A stretch of DNA of 64,000 nucleotides from Arthrobacter sp. NtRootA1 (GCF_019976975.1 NZ_AP024630.1:1674001-1738000), one strand, 5' to 3'; shown: positions 16,324 to 27,250, counted from the stretch's first letter. Numbers and translations are program-made. The notes: generated from the letters alone by a model not told the origin.

Positions 16324-18867
16324 GTGCGTATCCCACTTTCCTGGTTGCGTGAATTTGCGCAGGTTCCGGCCGATGCTACGGCCGAAGATGTCATGGCGGA
16401 CCTGGTCAAGGTCGGTTTTGAAGAAGAAGAAGTCCACCGTCCCACGGATGAACTCACGGGTCCCATTGTGGTGGGCCAGGTGCTGAGCCTGGTCAAGGAA
16501 CCGCAATCCAATGGCAAGACCATCAACTGGTGCCAGGTCCGTGTTGTCCCTGAAGGGCAGGACCAGACCCTGACTGGCGAGGGAATCGATCCTTCCGGCG
16601 TGCAGGGCATCATTTGTGGCGCCCATAACTTCGTGGAAGGCGACAAAGTTGTTGTCACGCTTCCCGGAGCTGTGCTGCCCGGCGACTTCCGGATTTCGGC
16701 ACGGAAGACCTACGGTCACCTGTCTGCGGGCATGATCGCTTCCGTCCGCGAGCTGGGTATCGGCGATGACCACGATGGAATCCTGGTCCTCTCACGGATC
16801 GGGCTGGATCCGGAAATCGGCACGGACGCGATGCAACTCCTTGGTCTCTATGACCAGGCTGCAGAAATCAACGTCACGCCGGACCGCGGCTACGCCTTCT
16901 CCATTCGCGGTGTGGCACGCGAGTACGCACACGCCACCGGGACATCCTTCGTTGACCCGGCCTCCAAGGTCAACGCTCCGGCCAGCCTCCAAGGCGGGTA
17001 CGGCGTCAAGCTCAACGACGACGCCCCCATCTACGGCAAGCCGGGCTGTGACCGCTTCGTGGCACGGACGGTGCGTGGCGTGGATGCTTCCCGTCCCACC
17101 CCGCCGTGGATGTCCGCACGTCTTCGCCTGGCCGGCGTTCGTTCCATCTCCCTGCCGGTTGATATCTCCAACTACGTCATGCTTGAACTCGGCCAGCCGA
17201 ACCACTGCTACGACCTCGACAAACTTGCCGGCGACATCGTGGTTCGCCGCGCCGTTGCGGGGGAGAAGATCACCACGCTGGACGACAAAGAGCGCACGCT
17301 CGACGTCGAAGACCTGCTGATCACCGATGACTCCGGAGCCATCGGCATCGCCGGGGTCATGGGCGGTGCCCACACAGAGGTTTCAGATTCCACCACCAAC
17401 ATCCTGGTGGAAGCTGCTCACTTCGATGAAGTATCGATCGCCCGTTCGCGTCGTCGGCACAAGCTCCCGTCCGAGGCTTCCAAGCGTTTCGAGCGCGGCG
17501 TTGACTGGCACGTCGCCAATATCGCCGCCCAGCGCGTCGTGGACCTCTTGGTTGAACTCGCTGGTGGCACCGCCGACGAGACCGGCACCGACGTCGGAAC
17601 CGCGCCTGACGCCGTCACCATCGAACTGCCGGCAGAGTTCGCTGCCGCCCGGATTGGGATCGACTTCACGGAAGAGCAAATCACCACGTCGCTGGTGGAT
17701 CTTGGCGCTGCCGTGGAAAAGACTGCCACTGGTTATCTGGTAACAGCTCCAAGCTGGCGCAACGACCTCGACACCAAGGAAGACCTCTCCGAGGAAATTG
17801 CCCGCCTGGTTGGTTATGACAACATTCCGGCCACCTTGCCTGTGGCACCTCCCGGCCGTGGCCTGAGCCGCAGCCAACAGCAGAAGCGCCGCGTTGTGCA
17901 GGCACTGGCAGACGCCGGACTCACGGAAGTCCTGTCCTATCCGTTCGTCTCGAAGGCCGCCAATGACACCTTCGGTGTGCCTGAAGAGAGCGAAGAACGT
18001 GCGGCGTTGAAGCTGGCGAACCCCATCAGCGAGGAACACGGTTACCTCCGTACGTCCATCCTGCCGGGACTGATCGAGATTGCCCGCCGCAACCACTCCC
18101 GCGGCTTCCGTGACCTGGCACTCTACGAGGCCGGTTCGGTCTTCCTCCCCGGCGAGAGGCTCGGCACCGAATCCATCCCACCGCTGGGCGTCAAGCCTTC
18201 GGATGAGGTACTGGATGCACTGTACGACGGCGTCCCGCACCAGCCGCTGCACATCGCCGCTGTCTTGACTGGCCATGATTCGCCGGCGGCGGCAACGCAC
18301 ACGCCTCGTGCCTGGGACTGGGCCGATGCTTTGGATGTAGCCCGGCTCATCGCCGACGTTCTCGGCGTTGAACTTGTAGTCAGCCAGGGAAGCCACCAGG
18401 CGTATCACCCGGGACGTGCCGCCCAGCTCGCGCTGCGATCCGGCGACGTTGTGGGCTACGCCGGTGAGCTGCACCCGAAGCTCCTCGCAGCCCACGACAT
18501 GCCTGCCCGCTCTGTGGCCCTCGAGGTCAACGTAGAGGCTCTTTTCGAAGCTGCTGCCGACGTCATTGTGGCCAAGCACATCTCCGGATTCCCCGTCGCG
18601 ACGCAGGATGTCGCCTTGGTGGTTCCGCAGGACGTACCGGCTGACCACGTGCTTGCCGCGCTGCGTGAAGGTGCAGGCGAACTCCTTGAAGACGTCGCAT
18701 TGTTCGATGTCTACGTTGGACCGGGCATTGAGGAAGGCAAGAAATCCTTGGCCTTCGGCCTTCGCTTCCGAGCCGCTGACCGTACGCTGACAGCCGATGA
18801 GGCTTCTGAAGCCCGGGCCGGTGCAGTAGCAGTTGCTGCCGAGCGCTTCGGAGCAGTCCAGCGATAA
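16324..18867 (+). CDS. pheT: Phenylalanyl-tRNA synthetase beta subunit
   Basis: From the GTG two bases after the pheS stop, this is an 847-residue subunit. It begins MRIPLSWLREFAQVPADATA. The order is: N-terminal domain; tRNA-binding OB fold (about 45-155, with IICGAHNFVEGDKVVV); B3/4 editing domain (PVDISNYVMLELGQPNHCYD, then IAGVMGG); B5 domains (LPSEASKRFERGVD); synthetase-like core; and C-terminal ferredoxin-fold anticodon-binding domain (ISGFPVATQDVALVV). A longer frame opening at 16132 runs inside pheS and is not the start. A strong terminator follows. Confidence 0.97.
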   Translation: MRIPLSWLREFAQVPADATAEDVMADLVKVGFEEEEVHRPTDELTGPIVVGQVLSLVKEPQSNGKTINWCQVRVVPEGQDQTLTGEGIDPSGVQGIICGAHNFVEGDKVVVTLPGAVLPGDFRISARKTYGHLSAGMIASVRELGIGDDHDGILVLSRIGLDPEIGTDAMQLLGLYDQAAEINVTPDRGYAFSIRGVAREYAHATGTSFVDPASKVNAPASLQGGYGVKLNDDAPIYGKPGCDRFVARTVRGVDASRPTPPWMSARLRLAGVRSISLPVDISNYVMLELGQPNHCYDLDKLAGDIVVRRAVAGEKITTLDDKERTLDVEDLLITDDSGAIGIAGVMGGAHTEVSDSTTNILVEAAHFDEVSIARSRRRHKLPSEASKRFERGVDWHVANIAAQRVVDLLVELAGGTADETGTDVGTAPDAVTIELPAEFAAARIGIDFTEEQITTSLVDLGAAVEKTATGYLVTAPSWRNDLDTKEDLSEEIARLVGYDNIPATLPVAPPGRGLSRSQQQKRRVVQALADAGLTEVLSYPFVSKAANDTFGVPEESEERAALKLANPISEEHGYLRTSILPGLIEIARRNHSRGFRDLALYEAGSVFLPGERLGTESIPPLGVKPSDEVLDALYDGVPHQPLHIAAVLTGHDSPAAATHTPRAWDWADALDVARLIADVLGVELVVSQGSHQAYHPGRAAQLALRSGDVVGYAGELHPKLLAAHDMPARSVALEVNVEALFEAAADVIVAKHISGFPVATQDVALVVPQDVPADHVLAALREGAGELLEDVALFDVYVGPGIEEGKKSLAFGLRFRAADRTLTADEASEARAGAVAVAAERFGAVQR

Positions 18868-18884
18868 CGCCTTCTTATACGACG

Positions 18885-18919
18885 AAATCCCCGGAACCTC
18901 CTGGTTCCGGGGATTTTTT
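18885..18919. terminator. Rho-independent terminator after pheT
   Basis: CCCCGGAACC and GGTTCCGGGG pair around a TCCT loop, flanked by AAAT and ATTTTTT. The flanking A and T runs on both sides make it suitable for both directions, which fits the convergent oxidoreductase gene. Confidence 0.92.
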
Positions 18920-18980
18920 CACTTGCCTGCCCAAGTAGCTGGATGCGGTCTCGGCGTTGACCGGTCCCTGAGCGGGGCGA

Positions 18981-19946
18981 TTAGGGAAGCAGGAGGAGCT
19001 TTCCTGTGGTGAGACGCCCTTCAAGGTCCCGGTGCGCCTGGGCCGCTTCGGCCAGGGGGTAGGTAGCGCCGACGCGAACCGCCAGCGTACCGTTTGCTGC
19101 GGCCTCGAAGATCTCAGCTGAACGCCAACGCCGCTCGTGGACGTTCTGGACGAAATGGCCCATGGTGGGGCGGGTCAATGACAGGGACCCGCCGGAGTTC
19201 AGGCGTTGGGGATCGAACGGGGGGACCGGCCCTGACGCGGCGCCGAAGAGCACCATGGCACCCCTGATCCGCAGGCTTCGAAGGGAGTCGTCAAACGTAT
19301 CCTTGCCCACGCCGTCGTACACCACGTTCACCCCCTCGTCGTCGGTAAGCTCGCGGACCTTGTCCGCGAAGCCTTCATAGCGAAGGACTTCGTCCGCGCC
19401 GGCGAGCTTGGAGAGGTCGGCCTTTTCGTCCGAAGAAACTGTGGTGATAACCCTGGCACCGCGGGCCTTCAGGAGCTGGGTCAGAAGCAGTCCCACGCCG
19501 CCGGCTCCTGCGTGCAGGAGCACCGTATGGCCGGGTTCCACGCGGAAGGACGAGTTCATGAGGTAGTGCGCGGTGATTCCCTGCAGCGGCAGGGCAGCCG
19601 CCGTATGGTCGTCGACTCCGGCCGGGACAGGGAGCGCCTTTGAAGCATCCACGACGGCGTATTCAGCGTAGGTTTTCGAAGCCTCCGCCGTGGCAATCCT
19701 GTCACCTACCGAGAAGTCCTCTACGCCCTCACCGATCGCTTCGATCGTTCCGGCGGCTTCCGCGCCGGGGGTGAACGGGTAGTCAACCTTGTAGGTGCCG
19801 CGGCGCTGGTAGGTCTCTATGAAATTGACCCCGGCAGCTGCGACCTTGATCAGCAGCTGCCCGGGACCTGGTGTGGGAGGCTCCACGGAGGCGTATTCGA
19901 GGACTTCAGGTCCTCCGGGCTGCTGGGCAACGATGGCGTGCGTCAT
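18981..19946 (-). CDS. NADPH:quinone oxidoreductase (zinc-independent MDR family)
   Basis: This 321-residue medium-chain reductase begins MTHAIVAQQPGGPEVLEY. The cofactor site is visible as LLHAGAGGVGLLLTQLLKA with the AxxGxxG pattern near residue 148, and VVYDGVGKDTFDDSLRSLR lies further on. The cysteine/histidine ligands of zinc alcohol dehydrogenases are absent, and AAAGVNFIETYQRRGTYKVD is typical of quinone oxidoreductase 1. It would reduce quinones with NADPH in the cytoplasm. The ATG has AAGGAG six bases before it. It is the second minus-strand gene after the desaturase, but 85 bases separate them. Confidence 0.92.
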   Translation of the reverse strand: MTHAIVAQQPGGPEVLEYASVEPPTPGPGQLLIKVAAAGVNFIETYQRRGTYKVDYPFTPGAEAAGTIEAIGEGVEDFSVGDRIATAEASKTYAEYAVVDASKALPVPAGVDDHTAAALPLQGITAHYLMNSSFRVEPGHTVLLHAGAGGVGLLLTQLLKARGARVITTVSSDEKADLSKLAGADEVLRYEGFADKVRELTDDEGVNVVYDGVGKDTFDDSLRSLRIRGAMVLFGAASGPVPPFDPQRLNSGGSLSLTRPTMGHFVQNVHERRWRSAEIFEAAANGTLAVRVGATYPLAEAAQAHRDLEGRLTTGKLLLLP

Positions 19947-20031
19947 GGTGGCTCCTTACTCCGGGACGGTCCTTCCGGTGCCCGGTTCCAGAACCCATCC
20001 TATGAAGGATGCCGCCCTTGGTTGTGGAGGC

Positions 20032-21120
20032 CTAGAAGCGTCCGTGCGTCGAAGCCACGGGGCAGTCGAAGCCGCGGCCAGCTGCCAGGCCTACGTCGTT
20101 GAGATAGCTGACTACTATCCCGTAGGACTGAATCAGCGTGGTTTCCGTGTAGGGGATGGAGTGCTTCGTGCAGAACTCGCGGACGATTCCTGCTGCCTTG
20201 TGAAGGTGGGGCCGGGCCATGTCAGGGAACAAGTGGTGTTCCACCTGCCGGTTCAGTCCGCCCAGCAGGAAGTCCATGAAGCGTCCGCCCGAGATATTGC
20301 GGGAGGTAAGGATCTGGCGGTTGAGGAAGTCGACGCGGCTGTCCTTGGGAAGGACGGGCATGCCCTTGTGGTTGGGGGCAAACGAAGCACCCATGTAGAA
20401 GCCGTACACCATGATCTGCACGCCGAGGAACGCAAAGGCCATACCGATGGGCAGGAAGGTGAATGCGAGGACCGGAAGAGCGGTGAGACGGGCCACCAGG
20501 ATAGGCGTCTCCACCCAGCGGTGGCGGACCTTCTGCTTGCCGAAGACAAAGCGAAGTGAGTCGAATTGCAGGCTCAGGCCAAGGAGCGTGAGGAGCGGGA
20601 AGAAGAACCAGCCCTGCTTCTTGGTCAGGAAGGCCAGGCGTCCCTTGCGTTCGGCGGCTGCATCTTCATAGAAGACCAGCGCGTTGTTCCGGATGTCAGG
20701 GTCCTTGGAAATGACGTTGGGATGGTTGTGGTGGGCACCGTGCTTTTGCTCCCACCAGGAGTAGCTGATGCCTGCGACTCCTGTTGCCAGGAGGCGGGCT
20801 GACCAATCGTTCGCACGACGGGAAGCGAAGATCTGCTTGTGTCCGGCCTCGTGGGCCAGGAAGCTCAACTGTGTACAGAAGATACCCACGGCGGCTGCGA
20901 TCAGGAGCTGGAACCAGGAATCACCCAAGAGGGCGAAGCCTGTCCAGGTGGCGGCCATGAGGATCATGAGGGCTACGAAGAGCCAGATGTAGAACCCGCT
21001 GCGCCGTTCGAGAAGACCGGCAGCTTTCACGCTCTTAAGGAGCTCCGAATAGCTTTGAACAACGGGGTTTGGCTGAATTGCGCGTGTCTTGGGGCGCTCA
21101 GCGGTGGACGTGGGTGCCAT
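20032..21120 (-). CDS. Membrane fatty acid desaturase
   Basis: This 362-residue di-iron desaturase inserts a double bond into a membrane acyl chain. The three histidine boxes are present: LAHEAGHKQ, KHGAHHNHPN and QVEHHLFP. Hydrophobic pairs of helices lie before the first box and between boxes two and three. The GGLNRQVEHHLFPDMARPHL context is like actinobacterial acyl-CoA/linoleoyl-type front-end desaturases. There is no cytochrome b5 domain, so an external electron donor is needed. The frame extends to 21186, but I prefer MAPTSTAERPKT at 21120. Position specificity cannot be read from the sequence. Confidence 0.9.
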   Translation of the reverse strand: MAPTSTAERPKTRAIQPNPVVQSYSELLKSVKAAGLLERRSGFYIWLFVALMILMAATWTGFALLGDSWFQLLIAAAVGIFCTQLSFLAHEAGHKQIFASRRANDWSARLLATGVAGISYSWWEQKHGAHHNHPNVISKDPDIRNNALVFYEDAAAERKGRLAFLTKKQGWFFFPLLTLLGLSLQFDSLRFVFGKQKVRHRWVETPILVARLTALPVLAFTFLPIGMAFAFLGVQIMVYGFYMGASFAPNHKGMPVLPKDSRVDFLNRQILTSRNISGGRFMDFLLGGLNRQVEHHLFPDMARPHLHKAAGIVREFCTKHSIPYTETTLIQSYGIVVSYLNDVGLAAGRGFDCPVASTHGRF

Positions 21121-21251
21121 ATATGTGCCCCGTATCGCTAACGGGCAACGCTGCAGCCGACGTTCGGACTGCACGGTCTGGATCACCCTCCACTAAGCAT
21201 ACGCTGTCGGCACTAACCTATGTGACGCCTTGCACTTGGCAGAAGACGGCA

Positions 21252-21285
21252 TGCATAAATATCGGCAACCATGAATAGTTTTGCT
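21252..21285. promoter_or_regulatory. Two ARG-box-like sites at the argC promoter
   Basis: TGCATAAATATCGG (from 21252) and TGAATAGTTTTGCT (from 21272) match the ArgR half-site pair TGAATAATTATTCA at about 9 and 10 of 14 positions. They start 20 bp apart, two helical turns, which is the usual spacing of paired ARG boxes. The second site abuts the argC -10 box. ArgR is encoded in the same operon. Confidence 0.6.
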
Positions 21286-21286
21286 G

Positions 21287-21292
21287 TACAGT
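21287..21292 (+). promoter_or_regulatory. -10 box (TACAGT) for the arg operon
   Basis: TACAGT ends six bases before the argC ATG at 21299, so the operon transcript may be leaderless at argC. It lies immediately downstream of the second ARG-box-like site, so ArgR bound there would block RNA polymerase. Confidence 0.5.
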
Positions 21293-21298
21293 GGAGCT

Positions 21299-22330
21299 AT
21301 GACTATTTCTGTTGCCGTCTCCGGTGCCAGCGGCTACGCCGGGGGAGAAGTGCTGCGCCTGCTTGCAGGCCATCCGAACGTCACTATCGGTGCTATCACT
21401 GCGCACAGCAACGCCGGTTCCAGACTAGGGGAGTTGCAGCCGCATCTCCACGGTTTGGCCAGCCGGATTCTGGAAGACACCACTGTGGAGAACCTGTCCG
21501 GGCATGACGTCGTCTTCCTGGCACTCCCGCACGGCGCTTCTGCGGAGATCGCTGCCCAACTGCCGGAAGGCACGGTTGTCATCGACGCCGGGGCGGACCA
21601 CCGCCTGCAGGATGCGGCTACGTGGGAAAAGTTTTACGGCTCCGCCCATGCCGGCACCTGGCCGTATGGGCTCCCTGAATTGCCGGGACAGCGCGACGCC
21701 CTCAAGGGTGCCAAGCGCATCGCCGTTCCCGGATGCTACCCGACGTCGGCCCTGCTCGCCTTGACCCCCGGGTTCGCCAATAATCTCCTCCTGACGGACG
21801 ACGTCGTGATTGTCTCTGCGTCCGGTACTTCCGGTGCCGGCAAGGCCGCAAAGGTCAACCTGATCGGCTCCGAAGTCATGGGTTCCATGAGTCCTTACGG
21901 TGTTGGCGGCGGCCATCGGCACACGCCGGAAATCGAGCAGGGATTATCCAACGCTGCAGGGGAGCCGGTGACCGTCTCCTTTACTCCCACCTTGGCGCCG
22001 ATGAGCCGTGGCATCCTCACCACGGCCACTGCAAAAGTTGGTCACGGCGTTACCTACGCGGAGCTGCGCCAAGCCTGGGCGGACTCCTACGACGACGAAC
22101 CGTTCGTCCACCTCCTGCCGGAAGGCCACTGGCCCACTACGAAGTCGGTGCAGGGTTCCAACCATGCCGTCATGCAGGTGGCTTTTGACCAGCACGCGGG
22201 CCGTGTGATCGTGACGTGCGCCATCGACAACCTCACCAAGGGAACTGCCGGCGGAGCCGTGCAGTCCATGAATATTGCCCTCGGCCTGGACGAAACCGCC
22301 GGCCTGAACCTGCAGGGAGTTGCACCGTGA
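21299..22330 (+). CDS. argC: N-acetyl-gamma-glutamyl-phosphate reductase
   Basis: This 343-residue NADP-dependent enzyme makes N-acetylglutamate semialdehyde, the third step of arginine synthesis. The N-terminus has the Rossmann motif [16 protein letters not shown]. The catalytic cysteine is in [30 protein letters not shown] and [16 protein letters not shown] are also family motifs. A TTG six codons upstream is in frame, but the ATG agrees better with the family start ([13 protein letters not shown]). It is the first gene of an eight-gene operon; its stop overlaps the argJ GTG. Confidence 0.96.
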   Translation: MTISVAVSGASGYAGGEVLRLLAGHPNVTIGAITAHSNAGSRLGELQPHLHGLASRILEDTTVENLSGHDVVFLALPHGASAEIAAQLPEGTVVIDAGADHRLQDAATWEKFYGSAHAGTWPYGLPELPGQRDALKGAKRIAVPGCYPTSALLALTPGFANNLLLTDDVVIVSASGTSGAGKAAKVNLIGSEVMGSMSPYGVGGGHRHTPEIEQGLSNAAGEPVTVSFTPTLAPMSRGILTTATAKVGHGVTYAELRQAWADSYDDEPFVHLLPEGHWPTTKSVQGSNHAVMQVAFDQHAGRVIVTCAIDNLTKGTAGGAVQSMNIALGLDETAGLNLQGVAP

Positions 22331-23493
22331 CCATTACCGCACCCAAGGGATTCCGGGCTTCCGGCATCAAAGCGGGCATCAAGGCATCCGGCAACCCGGA
22401 CTTGGCCCTTGTTGTGAACGACGGTCCGCAAAAGTCCGCTGCTGCTGTCTTCACCTCAAACCGTGTAGCCGCTGCACCCGTTCACTGGTCACGCCAGGTG
22501 GTCAGCGACGGACGCGTGGACGCCGTGATCCTTAATTCCGGTGGAGCCAACGCCTGCACTGGTCCGCAGGGATTCCAGAACACGCACGCCACGGCCGAGA
22601 AAGTGGCGGAAGTACTGGGAGTCTCAGCTTCCGACGTCGTGGTTTGCTCCACTGGCCTCATCGGTGAGCAACTGCCCATGGACAAGATCCTTCCGGGCGT
22701 TGAAGCCGCATTCGGCGAGCTTTCGGCAGACGGCGGTTCGGCTGCTGCAACAGCCATCATGACTACGGACAGCGTCTCCAAGGAAGCTGTCTTCACGGGA
22801 ACTGATGCTGAGGGCAAGCAATTCACCGTTGGCGGCATCGCCAAGGGTGCCGGCATGCTGGCCCCCGGCCTGGCAACGATGCTGGTTGTCCTCACTACTG
22901 ACGCCCAGGTACCGTCGGACGAGCTCGACGTCGTCCTCCGCGATGCCACGCGGGTCACCTTTGACCGCGCGGACTCTGACGGCTGCATGTCCACCAACGA
23001 CACCGTGGTGTTGCTGGCATCCGGCGCCTCGGAGGCTTTGCCCTCAGCGGAGCAGCTGAGCGAGGCCATCACGAAGGTCTGCGCGGAGTTGGCACGTAAG
23101 CTCATTGGCGACGCCGAAGGTGCCAGCCACGATATCGCTATCCGTACCTTCAACGCAGCCAGCGAACGCGACGCCGAGATCGTTAGCCGTGCCGTTGCAC
23201 GTTCCAACCTCTTCAAAGCCGCCATTTTCGGCAAGGACCCCAACTGGGGGCGGGTGCTGTCCGCAGTGGGCACCACGGATGCCGTGTTCGAGCCGGACCA
23301 GCTCAACGTGTCCATGAACGGCGTGCAGATCTGCCGCAACGGCAGCATCGGCGAGGACCGTAACCTGGTTGACCTGGAACCGCGTGAAGTGCACGTCGAC
23401 ATCGACCTTCAGGCCGGCGACGCCGAGGCAACCATCTGGACCAATGACCTCACGCACGACTACGTGCATGAGAACAGTGCATACTCGAGCTGA
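22327..23493 (+). CDS. argJ: Bifunctional ornithine acetyltransferase / N-acetylglutamate synthase
   Basis: This 388-residue enzyme recycles the acetyl group from N-acetylornithine to glutamate. The precursor cleaves itself before the nucleophile Thr within [20 protein letters not shown] (ATML motif), giving alpha and beta chains. [13 protein letters not shown] and [14 protein letters not shown] are at the N-terminus, and [14 protein letters not shown] is near the C-terminus. The GTG start overlaps the argC stop (GTGA). The presence of ArgJ and the absence of argE and argA here indicate the cyclic arginine pathway; whether it is bifunctional cannot be decided by eye. Confidence 0.95.
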   Translation: MTITAPKGFRASGIKAGIKASGNPDLALVVNDGPQKSAAAVFTSNRVAAAPVHWSRQVVSDGRVDAVILNSGGANACTGPQGFQNTHATAEKVAEVLGVSASDVVVCSTGLIGEQLPMDKILPGVEAAFGELSADGGSAAATAIMTTDSVSKEAVFTGTDAEGKQFTVGGIAKGAGMLAPGLATMLVVLTTDAQVPSDELDVVLRDATRVTFDRADSDGCMSTNDTVVLLASGASEALPSAEQLSEAITKVCAELARKLIGDAEGASHDIAIRTFNAASERDAEIVSRAVARSNLFKAAIFGKDPNWGRVLSAVGTTDAVFEPDQLNVSMNGVQICRNGSIGEDRNLVDLEPREVHVDIDLQAGDAEATIWTNDLTHDYVHENSAYSS

Positions 23494-23497
23494 GCGG

Positions 23498-24448
23498 ATG
23501 ACTATGACTGCGCACACCCGGGAAACCACATCCATGTCTGACGCCCAGGACAAAGCGGGAACCCTCATCGAGGCCCTGCCCTGGATCCAGCGCTTCGCCG
23601 GAACCACGATGGTCATCAAATACGGCGGCAATGCCATGGTCAACGATGATCTCCGCCGTGCCTTCGCCGAGGACATCGTGTTCCTCCACCACGTGGGCAT
23701 CCACCCTGTGGTGGTCCACGGCGGCGGCCCCCAGATCAACTCCATGCTGGGCAGGCTTGGCATCGAGTCCGAGTTCAAGGGTGGACTGCGCGTCACCACT
23801 CCGGAAGCCATGGACGTGGTGCGCATGGTCCTCACCGGTCAGGTGGGACGCGAACTGGTGGGCTTGATCAATTCCCATGGTCCGTACGCTGTTGGTATGT
23901 CCGGCGAGGATGGCGGCCTGTTGCGCGCAGTCCGCACGGGCACGGTGGTGGACGGCGAGGAAGTCGACCTCGGCCTAGTGGGCGAAGTTGTAGGCGTGGA
24001 CCCCGCCGGGATCAAGGACATCCTCGACGCCGGCCGCATCCCTGTGATCTCGACGGTCGCCCCGGAAATCCTCGACGACGGCAACGGTTCCGGTCCCACT
24101 ACCGGCCAGGTCCTGAACGTCAACGCGGACACAGCGGCCGCAGCTGTTGCATCGGCGCTGGGCGCTACGAAACTCGTCATCCTGACCGACGTCGAGGGCC
24201 TCTATGCGAACTGGCCGGACAAATCGTCATTGATCTCATCGCTGACGGCGACCGAACTCCGCGAAATGCTGCCCAGGCTCGAGTCGGGCATGATCCCCAA
24301 GATGGCTGCGTGCCTGAAGGCTATCGACGAAGGCGTGGAACGCGCGCACATCGTGGATGGCCGGCTGCCGCATTCAATGCTGCTGGAAACCTTTACGACC
24401 GCGGGCATTGGCACGCAGGTTGTTCCTGACGAGGAAGTGACCGCATGA
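23498..24448 (+). CDS. argB: Acetylglutamate kinase
   Basis: This 316-residue amino acid kinase phosphorylates N-acetylglutamate and is usually the arginine-inhibited step. [15 protein letters not shown] holds the phosphate-binding Lys/Gly-Gly. [16 protein letters not shown] and [15 protein letters not shown] bind substrate, and [16 protein letters not shown] binds nucleotide. The N-terminal helix ahead of the core is typical of the arginine-sensitive hexameric enzymes. I use the ATG five bases after arg[10 protein letters not shown] at 23534 is an equally possible start. It overlaps argD by four bases. Confidence 0.95.
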   Translation: MTMTAHTRETTSMSDAQDKAGTLIEALPWIQRFAGTTMVIKYGGNAMVNDDLRRAFAEDIVFLHHVGIHPVVVHGGGPQINSMLGRLGIESEFKGGLRVTTPEAMDVVRMVLTGQVGRELVGLINSHGPYAVGMSGEDGGLLRAVRTGTVVDGEEVDLGLVGEVVGVDPAGIKDILDAGRIPVISTVAPEILDDGNGSGPTTGQVLNVNADTAAAAVASALGATKLVILTDVEGLYANWPDKSSLISSLTATELREMLPRLESGMIPKMAACLKAIDEGVERAHIVDGRLPHSMLLETFTTAGIGTQVVPDEEVTA

Positions 24449-25710
24449 CCGCTAACGAAGCAGAACTGGTGGAAACCCCGGCAGACGCCATCACCGGCCA
24501 CAGCTCAGGCGCCGACTGGCTGGCCCGCTACAACTCGTCGTTGATGGGTGTCTTCGGCACCCCACTGCGGGTCCTGGTCCGCGGCGCGGGGTGCCTCGTG
24601 TGGGACGCCGACGGCAAGGAATACCTGGATCTCCTCGGTGGCATCGCCGTGAACGCGCTGGGCCACGCCCACCCCTTCGTCACCTCGGTGATCTCCAGCC
24701 AGCTCGCCACGCTGGGACACGTCTCCAACTTCTTCACGAGCCCCACGCAGATCGCGTTGGCCGAAAAGCTCCTGGCCATCACCAATGCTCCCGCGGGTTC
24801 CAAGGTTTTCTTTGCCAACTCCGGCACGGAAGCCAACGAGGCAGCGTTCAAGCTGGCCCGCCGGAACAGCGACGCCAAACGCACCAAGATCATCGCCCTT
24901 GAAGGCGCTTTCCATGGCCGCACCATGGGCGCCCTCGCGCTCACGGCCAAGGAAGCCTACCGGGCACCGTTCGAGCCCCTGCCCGGCGGCGTGGTCCATA
25001 TCCCGTTCGGTGACATTGAAGCGCTGCGCTCCGCCGTCGACGAATCCACAGCAGCCGTCTTCCTGGAACCAATCCAAGGTGAAGCGGGCGTCCGGCCGCT
25101 GAGCGCCGAATACCTGCAGGCAGCCCGCGAAGCCACCACGGCGGCTGGCGCCCTGTTGATTTTGGACGAGGTCCAGACCGGCATCGGCCGCACCGGCAAG
25201 TGGCTGGCCAGCGAGGACGCCGGAATTGTTCCGGACGCCATTACCCTCGCCAAGGGCCTGGGTGGCGGCTTCCCGATAGGAGCCCTCCTCACGTTTGGAA
25301 GTGCGACGTCGGCCCTGCTCACCGCCGGGCAGCACGGAACCACTTTCGGCGGAAACCCGGTGGCCACGGCTGCTGCCCTTGCCACGCTGCACGCCATCGA
25401 GAGCCAGGGCGTGCTGCAGAACGTGCAGTCTGTGGGGGAGTACCTGCGTGCCGGAATTTCCGCCGTCGAAGGTGTTGCCGAAGTCCGCGGAGAGGGCTTG
25501 CTGATAGGCATCGACCTGACAGCCGACATTGCCCCGGCAATGGTCACGGCCGCTTTGGACGCCGGGTTCATCATCAACAGCCCCGGCCCGCGGACCATCC
25601 GTCTGGCACCACCACTCATCCTGACCACCGAACAGGCTGACCGGTTCCTTGCCGCCCTCCCTTCCTTGATCGCAACGGCTACCGCCACCACCGCTAAGGA
25701 CGCACAGTGA
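24445..25710 (+). CDS. argD: Acetylornithine aminotransferase
   Basis: This 421-residue class III PLP aminotransferase converts acetylglutamate semialdehyde to N-acetylornithine. [18 protein letters not shown] and [14 protein letters not shown] bind cofactor. [15 protein letters not shown] carries the conserved Asp, and the Schiff-base Lys is in [15 protein letters not shown]. The GTTFGGNP motif follows. Length is normal with a short Thr/Ala-rich tail. Both ends overlap neighbours by four bases (ATGA, GTGA), so translation through argBDF is tightly coupled. Confidence 0.96.
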   Translation: MTANEAELVETPADAITGHSSGADWLARYNSSLMGVFGTPLRVLVRGAGCLVWDADGKEYLDLLGGIAVNALGHAHPFVTSVISSQLATLGHVSNFFTSPTQIALAEKLLAITNAPAGSKVFFANSGTEANEAAFKLARRNSDAKRTKIIALEGAFHGRTMGALALTAKEAYRAPFEPLPGGVVHIPFGDIEALRSAVDESTAAVFLEPIQGEAGVRPLSAEYLQAAREATTAAGALLILDEVQTGIGRTGKWLASEDAGIVPDAITLAKGLGGGFPIGALLTFGSATSALLTAGQHGTTFGGNPVATAAALATLHAIESQGVLQNVQSVGEYLRAGISAVEGVAEVRGEGLLIGIDLTADIAPAMVTAALDAGFIINSPGPRTIRLAPPLILTTEQADRFLAALPSLIATATATTAKDAQ

Positions 25711-26714
25711 CAACTTCCACCAGCACCCGGCACTTCCTGAAGGACACCGACCTGAGCCCTGCTGAGCAGGCTGAGGTCCTTGAACTGGCTGTCCGCATGA
25801 AGGCGGCGCCGTACAGCGTCCAACCCTTTGCCGCCGAAGGCAACGGCCGCAAGACCGTGGCTGTCATCTTCGACAAGACCTCCACCCGCACCCGTGTTTC
25901 CTTCGCCACCGGCATTGCCGACATGGGCGGCAACGCGCTCATCATCAATCCCGGTGAAGCGCAGATCGGCCACAAGGAATCCGTGGAGGACACTGCCAAG
26001 GTATTGGAGCGCATGGTCTCCACCATCGTGTGGCGTACCGGGGCCCACTCCGGTCTGGTGGCCATGGCCGAAAACTCCAAAGTGCCCGTCATCAACGCCC
26101 TGTGCGACGATTACCACCCCTGCCAGCTCCTGGCCGACCTCCTGACGGTCAAGGAACACAAGGGCGAGCTGGCCGGATTGACCATGGCCTACCTCGGTGA
26201 CGCCGCCAACAACATGGCCAACTCCTACCTGCTTGCCGGCGTGACCGCAGGGATGCACGTCCGCATTTCCGGCCCCGAAGGCTACCTGCCGGCAGCCGAC
26301 ATCGTCGCCGCTGCAGAAGAGCGCGCCGCTGAGACCCGCGGCTCGGTGCTGATCACCAGCGACGCGGCCGAGGCCCTCAAGGGCGCCGACGTCGTGGCCA
26401 CGGATACCTGGGTGTCCATGGGCCAGGAAGCCGAGAAGGAAGCCCGGATGCAGTTGTTCCGCGACTACTCCGTGGACGAGGCCGCCATGGCACAGGCCGC
26501 GCCCGACGCCGTGGTGCTTCACTGCCTCCCGGCTTACCGCGGTTATGAGATTTCGGCCGGCGTCATTGATGGCCCGCAGTCGATCGTCTGGGACGAGGCG
26601 GAGAACCGCCTCCACGCCCAGAAGGCCCTCATGGCCTGGCTGATGCACCGCTCCGGCCTGGCATTCGTTGACGGTCTTTCTCCAGTTGAGGGCACTGGGG
26701 AGAGCACGTTCTAG
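25707..26714 (+). CDS. argF: Ornithine carbamoyltransferase
   Basis: This 335-residue transferase joins carbamoyl phosphate and ornithine to give citrulline. The carbamoyl phosphate site is [29 protein letters not shown] is the HPxQ region and [15 protein letters not shown] the HCLP region. The SMG loop for ornithine is in [12 protein letters not shown]. It is an anabolic enzyme by context. The GTG start overlaps the argD stop; the TAG stop shares one base with the argR GTG. Confidence 0.96.
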   Translation: MTTSTSTRHFLKDTDLSPAEQAEVLELAVRMKAAPYSVQPFAAEGNGRKTVAVIFDKTSTRTRVSFATGIADMGGNALIINPGEAQIGHKESVEDTAKVLERMVSTIVWRTGAHSGLVAMAENSKVPVINALCDDYHPCQLLADLLTVKEHKGELAGLTMAYLGDAANNMANSYLLAGVTAGMHVRISGPEGYLPAADIVAAAEERAAETRGSVLITSDAAEALKGADVVATDTWVSMGQEAEKEARMQLFRDYSVDEAAMAQAAPDAVVLHCLPAYRGYEISAGVIDGPQSIVWDEAENRLHAQKALMAWLMHRSGLAFVDGLSPVEGTGESTF

Positions 26715-27250
26715 TGTCCACGAATCCGTCGGTTCCGGGCGCAAGCCCGGCCACCAAGACTGCCCGTCAGGCGCGTATCACCGCGATCCTGACGGGTGAG
26801 TCCGTGCGTTCCCAGGCAGAGCTTGCAGCTCTGCTGGCGGACGACGGCGTTCAGGTCACCCAAGCCACGCTGTCCCGCGACCTTGTGGAACTTGGCGCGG
26901 TAAGGGTTCGGGGCAAGGAAGGCGCCCTGGTCTACGCCGTTCCGGGGGAGGGCGGTGACCGCAATGCCAAGAGCGGCGTCACTCAGGAAATTCTGGACGC
27001 ACGGCTTTCCCGGCTATGCGGAGAACTGCTCGTTACCGCGGAGGCATCGGGCAATATTGTGGTCCTGCGAACCCCTCCTGGGGCCGCGAACTTCCTGGCA
27101 CTGGCCATCGACCACTCCGTCATGCCGTCGGTATTGGGTACGATCGCAGGCGACGACACTCTGCTGTTGGTTGCCAGGGATCCCGACGGCGGGGCGGAAC
27201 TCGCGGCTCGTTTCCTGCAACTGGCCGAGGAAGCCGGACCCGGAAACTAA
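26714..27250 (+). CDS. argR: Arginine repressor
   Basis: This 178-residue regulator has a winged helix N-terminus (about 15-85: [20 protein letters not shown], then [17 protein letters not shown]) and a C-terminal hexamerisation and arginine-binding domain (about 105-175, with [15 protein letters not shown]). It binds ARG boxes when arginine is high. Two candidate boxes lie at the promoter of this same operon, so self-control is likely. A GC-rich 15-residue N-terminal extension precedes the DNA-binding domain. The GTG start overlaps the argF stop. Confidence 0.95.
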   Translation: MSTNPSVPGASPATKTARQARITAILTGESVRSQAELAALLADDGVQVTQATLSRDLVELGAVRVRGKEGALVYAVPGEGGDRNAKSGVTQEILDARLSRLCGELLVTAEASGNIVVLRTPPGAANFLALAIDHSVMPSVLGTIAGDDTLLLVARDPDGGAELAARFLQLAEEAGPGN

